From Shimia litoralis (lineage in GTDB: Bacteria; Pseudomonadota; Alphaproteobacteria; Rhodobacterales; Rhodobacteraceae), in contig NZ_SULI01000023.1 in the NCBI RefSeq assembly GCF_005518135.1, positions 1 through 46,106 on the forward strand: a DNA stretch of 46,106 bases, given 5' to 3'. The notes below the pieces were generated by a model. That model had not been told where the DNA came from and did no database searches. It saw only the letters and a program-made list of their open reading frames with translations. Each line of letters opens with the position of its first letter. Position 1 is the first letter of the stretch. This document shows positions 41,613 through 46,106 of this stretch, piece by piece. The translations under genes and the position numbers were made by a program.

Positions 41613-41630
41613 GATATATTGCAATATATC
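41613..41630. promoter_or_regulatory. Perfect palindrome operator between lrp-like and lysE-like genes
   Basis: GATATATTGCAATATATC is an exact 18-bp palindrome, seven bases upstream of the Lrp-family start codon and about 60 bp from the lysE-like start. A further half-site GCAATATATT lies at 41579-41588 inside the regulator gene's 5' end. This is a good candidate for the regulator's own operator, and binding so close to the start would give autorepression. Confidence 0.75.
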
Positions 41631-41688
41631 CTGAAATGCACACAATAACGCAATTCAATGCCAAGGTTTTCCACCTATCCTTGCCTTC

Positions 41689-42282
41689 ATGACCTACCAC
41701 ATACTCTCAGCCCTTGCCGCCTTCGCATTTGTATCCTCAATCACTCCGGGGCCAAATAACCTGATGTTGATGGCATCGGGGGCTAATTATGGCTTTGCGC
41801 GCTCGATCCCGCACATGCTTGGCATTGGTATCGGCTTTACTGTGATGGTTTTGCTGGTTGGCGTCGGCCTGATGGGCGTCTTTGACATGTTCCCGCCGCT
41901 CTATACCATTCTCAAGGTGGCCAGCGTGGCCTATCTTTTGTGGCTTGCATGGAAAATTGCCAATGCCGGTGCACCAGATGGAAAAACGGCCGGCGGCACG
42001 CCTTTTACCTTTATTCAAGCTGCGCTTTTTCAATGGGTCAACCCAAAGGCCTGGACCATGGCCCTGACCGCAATCACCCTGTATGCGCCCGACCGTTCGC
42101 TTTGGGCCGTCGCCTTGGTCGCGGGTATTTTCGGAATAATCAACCTGCCTTCAGTCAGTGTGTGGACTCTGCTGGGTCAACAGATGCGGCATATACTCAA
42201 CAACCCGGCGCGCCTTAGGTTATTCAATTGGAGCATGTCTGGTTTGCTGGTCTTGTCGCTTTATCCTGTCGTTCTGGGCTAG
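41689..42282 (+). CDS. LysE-family amino acid exporter
   Basis: This 197-residue inner-membrane protein has about six helices. The family opening FVSSITPGPNNLMLMASGANYGFARSIPHMLGIGIG and a central FQWVNPKAWTMAL are clear LysE/RhtB features. It exports amino acids when they accumulate. It is divergent from the Lrp-type regulator, which probably controls it through the palindrome at 41613-41630. The substrate is unknown, but nearby D-amino-acid genes make an amino-acid-overflow role reasonable. Confidence 0.9.
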   Translation: MTYHILSALAAFAFVSSITPGPNNLMLMASGANYGFARSIPHMLGIGIGFTVMVLLVGVGLMGVFDMFPPLYTILKVASVAYLLWLAWKIANAGAPDGKTAGGTPFTFIQAALFQWVNPKAWTMALTAITLYAPDRSLWAVALVAGIFGIINLPSVSVWTLLGQQMRHILNNPARLRLFNWSMSGLLVLSLYPVVLG

Positions 42283-42346
42283 CGCACAGTTGCAATTGCC
42301 GCGACGCAGGGTCATATAGCTTTGCGCATACCCAGCGGAGAGCTTC

Positions 42347-43309
42347 ATGACCAACTATCTTGACTTCGAAAAACCTCTGGCCGAAATTGAAGGCAAAGCC
42401 GAAGAGCTGCGTGCCTTGGCACGCCAAAACGAAGAAATGGACGTTGCAGACGAGGCCAAAGCGCTGGATCGCAAAGCCTCCGAGTTGCTGGACGACCTGT
42501 ACAAAGACCTGACACCATGGCGCAAATGCCAGGTGGCACGTCACCCACAGCGCCCACATTGCAAAGATTACATCGAAGCCCTGTTCACAGAATATACGCC
42601 ACTGGCAGGGGACAGAAACTTTGCCGATGATCATGCGGTCATGGGCGGTCTTGCACGTTTCAACGACAAACCAGTGGTCGTGATTGGCCATGAAAAAGGC
42701 AACGACACCAAGTCACGCATCGAGCGCAACTTTGGCATGGCGCGCCCCGAAGGATATCGCAAAGCCATTCGTTTGATGGAAATGGCCGACAAATTTGGTC
42801 TGCCCGTCATATCGCTGGTTGATACCCCCGGTGCATACCCCGGAAAAGGCGCAGAAGAGCGCGGCCAGTCCGAAGCCATTGCACGGTCCACCGAAAAATG
42901 TCTCCAGATTGGCGTACCGCTTGTGTCCGTCGTGATCGGCGAAGGCGGATCTGGCGGGGCCGTCGCATTTGCGACAGCCAACCGCCTCGCCATGCTCGAG
43001 CATGCGGTATATTCGGTTATCTCGCCAGAGGGGTGCGCATCCATCTTGTGGAAAGACTCCGAGAAGATGCGCGAAGCCGCCGAAGCCTTGCGCCTGACCG
43101 CACAGGATTTGAACAAGCTTGGCGTCGCGGACAAAATTATCAAAGAACCGCGTGGCGGCGCACATCGGGATTCGATGAACACCATCAAATCTGTGGGCAA
43201 AGCCATCGAACAGATGCTGTCAGAGCTCGACAAGCAAAGCCCCAAGGACCTTGTCCAAAGCCGCCGTCAAAAGTTCCTTGAAATGGGCAGCAAGGGTCTG
43301 GCCGCCTAA
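42347..43309 (+). CDS. accA: Acetyl-CoA carboxylase carboxyltransferase subunit alpha
   Basis: This 320-residue AccA has the N-terminal [79 protein letters not shown] and [41 protein letters not shown]. With AccD it transfers carboxyl from biotin to acetyl-CoA, the first step of fatty acid synthesis. It is a normal-length single gene 64 bp after the lysE-like gene, with GGAGAG before the ATG. Confidence 0.97.
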   Translation: MTNYLDFEKPLAEIEGKAEELRALARQNEEMDVADEAKALDRKASELLDDLYKDLTPWRKCQVARHPQRPHCKDYIEALFTEYTPLAGDRNFADDHAVMGGLARFNDKPVVVIGHEKGNDTKSRIERNFGMARPEGYRKAIRLMEMADKFGLPVISLVDTPGAYPGKGAEERGQSEAIARSTEKCLQIGVPLVSVVIGEGGSGGAVAFATANRLAMLEHAVYSVISPEGCASILWKDSEKMREAAEALRLTAQDLNKLGVADKIIKEPRGGAHRDSMNTIKSVGKAIEQMLSELDKQSPKDLVQSRRQKFLEMGSKGLAA

Positions 43310-43334
43310 TATTTGGCTGTCAGAATCGCCATCG

Positions 43335-43362
43335 CCGCAGCTTCATCAGTGTTAAGCTGCGG
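43335..43362. terminator. Inverted repeat between accA and GntR gene
   Basis: CCGCAGCTT and AAGCTGCGG are perfect arms with a ten-base loop, between the convergent ends of accA and the GntR-family gene. No strong T-run follows on either side, so it is a likely but weak bidirectional terminator. Confidence 0.55.
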
Positions 43363-43366
43363 TTGC

Positions 43367-44017
43367 TCAGCGCGCCAACATACGTAAGCCTTGCGTGACG
43401 TCCGAACGCACAGCCAACCGCAATCCTGGCTCGTCACCCGCTTTGAGAGCGGCGATAATCAGGCGGTGGAAATGCGGCGGTTCGGTCTTGCGTAAACGCC
43501 CATACAGGGCCCGCATTGTAGGCCCCAGTTGCAGCCAGACAGTTTCCGCCATCGCCAGCATCGCAGGTGCCTGCGCGCGCAAATACAGCGTGCGATGGAA
43601 TTCAAGATTACTGCGGATATAGCCAACCGAATCTCGATCTTCGACAGCATGGGCAACATTCGTGTTAATCGCCTGCAAGCGATCAATCAGGGCCATATGG
43701 GCACGCGGCAGGGCGCGGCTGGCGAGCTCGACCTCGATCAGGGCCCGCAGCGCAGCAAGCTCTTCGATGCGATCCCCTGTAAGCTCTGGCGTCGACACGC
43801 GGCCCGAGTTGGATAAAAACAACGCACCCTCGGCCACCAAACGGCGCACAGCCTCTCTGGCGGGCGTCATCGAGACTTCGAATTCTTTGCCGATGCCGCG
43901 CAATGTCAGGGCCTGCCCGGGCTCGATCTCGCCGTGCATGATGCGCGAGCGCAAACGCCGGTAAACCCGATCATGGGCCGAACTGGATAGATCTTGGGAG
44001 CGTGGCGATGATAACAT
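43367..44017 (-). CDS. GntR family regulator (FCD domain)
   Basis: This 216-residue protein has an N-terminal winged helix (YRRLRSRIMHGEIEPGQALTLRGIGKEFEVSMTPAREAVRRLVAEGAL) and a helical FCD effector domain with the metal-site pattern ELAALRALIEVELA, NLEFHRTLYLRA and FHRLIIAALKAGD. FCD regulators bind organic acids. The Met at 44017 is favoured because it starts shortly before the HTH and avoids overlapping the upstream metallopeptidase gene; an earlier in-frame start would overlap it by 77 bp. The regulated genes are unknown; accA on the other side is convergent. Confidence 0.88.
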   Translation of the reverse strand: MLSSPRSQDLSSSAHDRVYRRLRSRIMHGEIEPGQALTLRGIGKEFEVSMTPAREAVRRLVAEGALFLSNSGRVSTPELTGDRIEELAALRALIEVELASRALPRAHMALIDRLQAINTNVAHAVEDRDSVGYIRSNLEFHRTLYLRAQAPAMLAMAETVWLQLGPTMRALYGRLRKTEPPHFHRLIIAALKAGDEPGLRLAVRSDVTQGLRMLAR

Positions 44018-44048
44018 CCGTCGAATGTGATCACAAATGGTCAAGACG

Positions 44049-44741
44049 TCAATCGCCAAACCTGTATCGGTGCAATATCTCGCCGTTTTGCCGCAACCAA
44101 GCCCGCTGGCTTGAATATGGGCCATGAATAGCCTCGACCGTCTGCCAAAACGCTTCAGAGTGGTTCATCTGCGCAAGATGTGCCACCTCGTGCGCCGCGA
44201 CGTATTCAAGCACCGCGGCAGGCGCCATCACCAGCCGCCAGCTGAACATCAAGGCACCTGACGACGAACACGACCCCCAGCGCGATCGCGTATCTCGCAA
44301 GGTTATGCGCGTATATGGCCTGCCCAGCCGCTGTGCATAGCGATCAGAGGCTGCGACAAGCCGCTCACGCGCAAGCTGCTTCAGGAACCCCTGTATGCGC
44401 GCGCCAGACCGCTCACGGGTGCCTGGGGCGGCAATCTCGCCACCCGCAACCGTGACGCGCCGGCCTGTGCCGGCAACGATGGCCAGCTGGCGCCCCTCGA
44501 CCATCACCTCTGCACCAAGCGTGACCAACACCTGATCGGGACGCCGCTCAAGCTGCGCACGAATCCAGTTTTGCTTTTCGTATGCGAAGTCCAAGGCCTC
44601 TCTCTCGCGAAGACCATTCGGCATCGTCAACGTGACGCGCCCGTCCAACCGAGACACGCGCAGGCTAATGCGCCGCGCACGGGTCGACCGACGTAGAACC
44701 AGCAATATTTCCGGCTCACCGGGGAGAAAATGTTGCGTCAT
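44049..44741 (-). CDS. YgjP-like M48-type metallopeptidase
   Basis: This 230-residue protein has the zinc motif H184-E185-V-A-H188 followed by a downstream His/Glu-containing NHSEAFW, and the conserved RDTRSRWGSCSSSG box (149-162), as in YgjP/DUF45 metallopeptidases. It has no membrane segment and is probably cytosolic. Function is unknown. The 31-bp spacing to the GntR gene suggests co-transcription. Confidence 0.88.
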   Translation of the reverse strand: MTQHFLPGEPEILLVLRRSTRARRISLRVSRLDGRVTLTMPNGLREREALDFAYEKQNWIRAQLERRPDQVLVTLGAEVMVEGRQLAIVAGTGRRVTVAGGEIAAPGTRERSGARIQGFLKQLARERLVAASDRYAQRLGRPYTRITLRDTRSRWGSCSSSGALMFSWRLVMAPAAVLEYVAAHEVAHLAQMNHSEAFWQTVEAIHGPYSSQRAWLRQNGEILHRYRFGD

Positions 44742-44850
44742 ACACGCTCCTGCAGGTTCTCTGACGTTATACCCTTTGACATACCGCTACTCTTATGGCA
44801 GTTGGCCCGAACCGTCGACATGACTCATGAGAATCTAAAGGGGATTACCC

Positions 44851-45174
44851 ATGCCCAAAGAAGAATGGGGCGTCAAGCGCGTGTGCCCAACAACAGGCAA
44901 ACGTTTCTACGACCTGAACAAGAACCCGATCGTCAGCCCATACACAGGCGAAGTGATCGAAATGGAAGCTGGCAAGAGCCGGATGATTGCGGCAGACGCT
45001 GAAGATGCGGCAACGCTCAAGGCAAAAGCAGCAGACGTTGGCGACGACGCTGATGTACTGGACGACGATGACGTCGATCTGGACCTTGGCGATGACGTTC
45101 TAGAAGACGATGACGATGAAAATGTCTCGTTGGAAGAGATCGCAGACGTCGCATCAGAAGACGACGACAACTAA
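44851..45174 (+). CDS. TIGR02300 family acidic protein
   Basis: This 107-residue protein has a conserved N-terminus (MPKEEWGVKRVCPTTGKRFYDLNKNPIVSPYTGEVIE, with a single Cys in a zinc-ribbon-like start) and a very acidic C-terminal half made of Asp/Glu runs. It matches TIGR02300, a family of unknown function common in alphaproteobacteria. The acidic tail suggests binding to a basic partner. An inverted repeat follows the stop. Confidence 0.9.
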   Translation: MPKEEWGVKRVCPTTGKRFYDLNKNPIVSPYTGEVIEMEAGKSRMIAADAEDAATLKAKAADVGDDADVLDDDDVDLDLGDDVLEDDDDENVSLEEIADVASEDDDN

Positions 45175-45179
45175 TTTTT

Positions 45180-45213
45180 CTGAGGCGGGATTTTTCGCTT
45201 GATCCCGCCTCAG
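45180..45213. terminator. Inverted repeat after TIGR02300 gene
   Basis: CTGAGGCGGGAT and ATCCCGCCTCAG form a 12-bp perfect stem with a ten-base loop, six bases after the stop. There is no T-run on the plus strand, so its terminator strength is uncertain. It separates this gene from tRNA-Ala. Confidence 0.6.
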
Positions 45214-45259
45214 CGAACGCCTAGATAGGCGCGCACAGGCTGAAAGGCTTGTTGGTTTT

Positions 45260-45335
45260 GGGGCCTTAGCTCAGCTGGGAGAGCGCCTGCATGGCATGCA
45301 GGAGGTCAGCGGTTCGATCCCGCTAGGCTCCACCA
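45260..45335 (+). tRNA. tRNA-Ala (anticodon GGC)
   Basis: This is a full 76-base cloverleaf. Acceptor GGGGCCT pairs with AGGCTCC (one G-T). The D-loop region is TAGCTCAGCTGGGAGAGC. The anticodon arm is CCTGC-ATGGCAT-GCAGG with anticodon GGC, the T arm is GCGGTTCGATCCCGC, and CCA is encoded at the 3' end. It reads GCC codons. Confidence 0.97.
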
Positions 45336-45560
45336 ATACCACTTGATGAGACATCTTGTTTCCCACTCTCCCTCCCTCTCTACAACTTGCCGTAACCAGC
45401 TCTATTGCGCTGCCCCATTTGGGATTTTGGCATGAAAGCCTGATCGGCGCGACCGCCCAAACGGTGATGAACCCAACCACCTACCGGCATCCGAGACTTT
45501 ACCGATTCCAATTCGTAGCTTAGTACAGTGGACATAAGTCAATGGTCATGAGGAACTGGT

Positions 45561-45920
45561 ATGAAAATTGGAACACTTGCACAGCGCACCGGTCTCAGCC
45601 GCGATACAATCCGCTTTTATGAACGTCAGGGGCTTATTTCATCGCAGCCCGGAGACAGCGAAACCAACAACTATCGGGACTATCCAGAAGATCTCGTGTC
45701 GCAACTTGACGTCGTCACGCATGCTCGAGCGGCCGGCATGCCAATTGCAGAGCTCAAGAAGTTGCTTGCGGCAATGGATCTCAACAGCGATCCCACGGAG
45801 AGCCTCCAGATCATCGGACAACAAATCCATGACCTGCGCACCCATATCGATGCGTCACGACGTGTTATCGGCCTTCTGAGGGCCGCACGCGGGCAAATAC
45901 GTAAGCACCACACCGAATGA
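45561..45920 (+). CDS. MerR family transcriptional regulator
   Basis: This 119-residue protein has the MerR helix-turn-helix MKIGTLAQRTGLSRDTIRFYERQGLI and the wing NNYRDYPEDLVSQL. A coiled-coil dimer helix (residues 75-115) follows. There are no Cys or clustered His residues in the C-terminal part, so it is not a typical metal- or redox-sensing member, and its effector is unknown. GAGGAAC lies before the ATG. The genes it controls are not in the window. The 225 bp upstream, after tRNA-Ala, carry no other gene that I can support. Confidence 0.9.
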   Translation: MKIGTLAQRTGLSRDTIRFYERQGLISSQPGDSETNNYRDYPEDLVSQLDVVTHARAAGMPIAELKKLLAAMDLNSDPTESLQIIGQQIHDLRTHIDASRRVIGLLRAARGQIRKHHTE

Positions 45921-46051
45921 CCGCAGTCTAAGGCCCAGGGATTCACCACCCCCACCTGAGATTGTGCCACCTCGCCAAGCCCATCTATAGATTTTGGTCA
46001 GCAATGAGAGAGCGGCCAGCCCACGCAACTCGTAAGCCACCCGTTTAACGC

Positions 46052-46079
46052 AAAAGGGCCACCCTAAGGTGGCCCTTTT
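46052..46079 (+). terminator. Rho-independent terminator near the right end
   Basis: AAAAGGGCCACC and GGTGGCCCTTTT form a 12-bp perfect stem with a four-base loop. The TTTT run on the plus strand and AAAA on the other side suit bidirectional use. It lies about 130 bp after the MerR-family gene. Confidence 0.85.
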
Positions 46080-46106
46080 CAAATCTCCGCGTGTGCGGTG
46101 ATTATT

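Noticed and set aside
45271-45480. 69-residue minus-strand reading frame ending VEPSGIEPLTSCMPCRRSPS
   Set aside because: It is the antisense of tRNA-Ala, a common false gene call. The tRNA cloverleaf explains the sequence.
1-46106. CRISPR arrays, prophage or insertion sequences
   Set aside because: I saw no regularly spaced direct repeats, integrase or transposase genes, or terminal inverted repeats in the window.

Overview
The window reads as chromosome of an alphaproteobacterium of the Rhodobacteraceae (Roseobacter-like). The support is an Mcl1-type malyl-CoA/beta-methylmalyl-CoA lyase of the ethylmalonyl-CoA pathway, a secreted-type Hint-domain protein, YtoQ, the pyk / small membrane protein / rpmI / rplT neighbourhood, pheST, and polyhydroxyalkanoate genes. 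Genes are densely packed on both strands. I see no phage, insertion sequence or CRISPR array. This placement is inference from gene content; no 16S rRNA gene is present.

Region 1 (1-16.1 kb) is the unusual part: a cluster that looks built to make, decorate and export an inositol-containing, probably sphingoid-based, lipid. A tightly coupled plus-strand operon encodes a serine-palmitoyltransferase-like alpha-oxoamine synthase (broken at the left edge), a DUF4833 exported protein, inositol-3-phosphate synthase (Ino1), a reductase with the diagnostic motifs of eukaryotic 3-ketodihydrosphingosine reductase (KDSR), a CdsA-like cytidylyltransferase, and two LptF/LptG-type permeases. Next come a nucleotidyltransferase, a PimA-like GT4 glycosyltransferase, a Stealth-family phosphotransferase, an FGGY kinase and a CDP-alcohol phosphatidyltransferase. 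A minus-strand set follows: a GT2-like glycosyltransferase, a cyclic-peptide-exporter-type ABC protein and a Frag1/DRAM/Sfk1-like membrane protein. A working model is: SPT and KDSR make a sphingoid base; Ino1 makes inositol phosphate; CdsA and the CDP-alcohol enzyme (or the nucleotidyltransferase) join phosphoinositol to a lipid; the GT4 and others glycosylate it; LptFG-like and ABC proteins move it outward. A ceramide synthase and a phosphatidylinositol-phosphate phosphatase are not visible.

Region 2 (16.1-23.7 kb, minus strand) holds PHA depolymerase and synthase, glmS, an RlmL-type RNA methyltransferase, an MscS channel and ytoQ. Region 3 (23.8-33.6 kb) holds pheT, pheS, a Hint-domain protein, nnrS (plus strand), rplT, rpmI, a small membrane protein and pyk. 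Divergent from pyk are an N-formylglutamate amidohydrolase, a 5-carboxymethyl-2-hydroxymuconate isomerase-like protein and DUF1244.

Region 4 (34-46.1 kb) holds a class III extradiol dioxygenase-like protein, a fatty acid desaturase, a D-amino-acid module (D-amino-acid transaminase, DgcA, DgcN), mcl1, an Asp/Glu-racemase-like protein, and an Lrp regulator divergent from a LysE exporter across a perfect palindrome. It ends with accA, a GntR regulator, a YgjP-like metallopeptidase, a TIGR02300 acidic protein, tRNA-Ala(GGC) and a MerR regulator.
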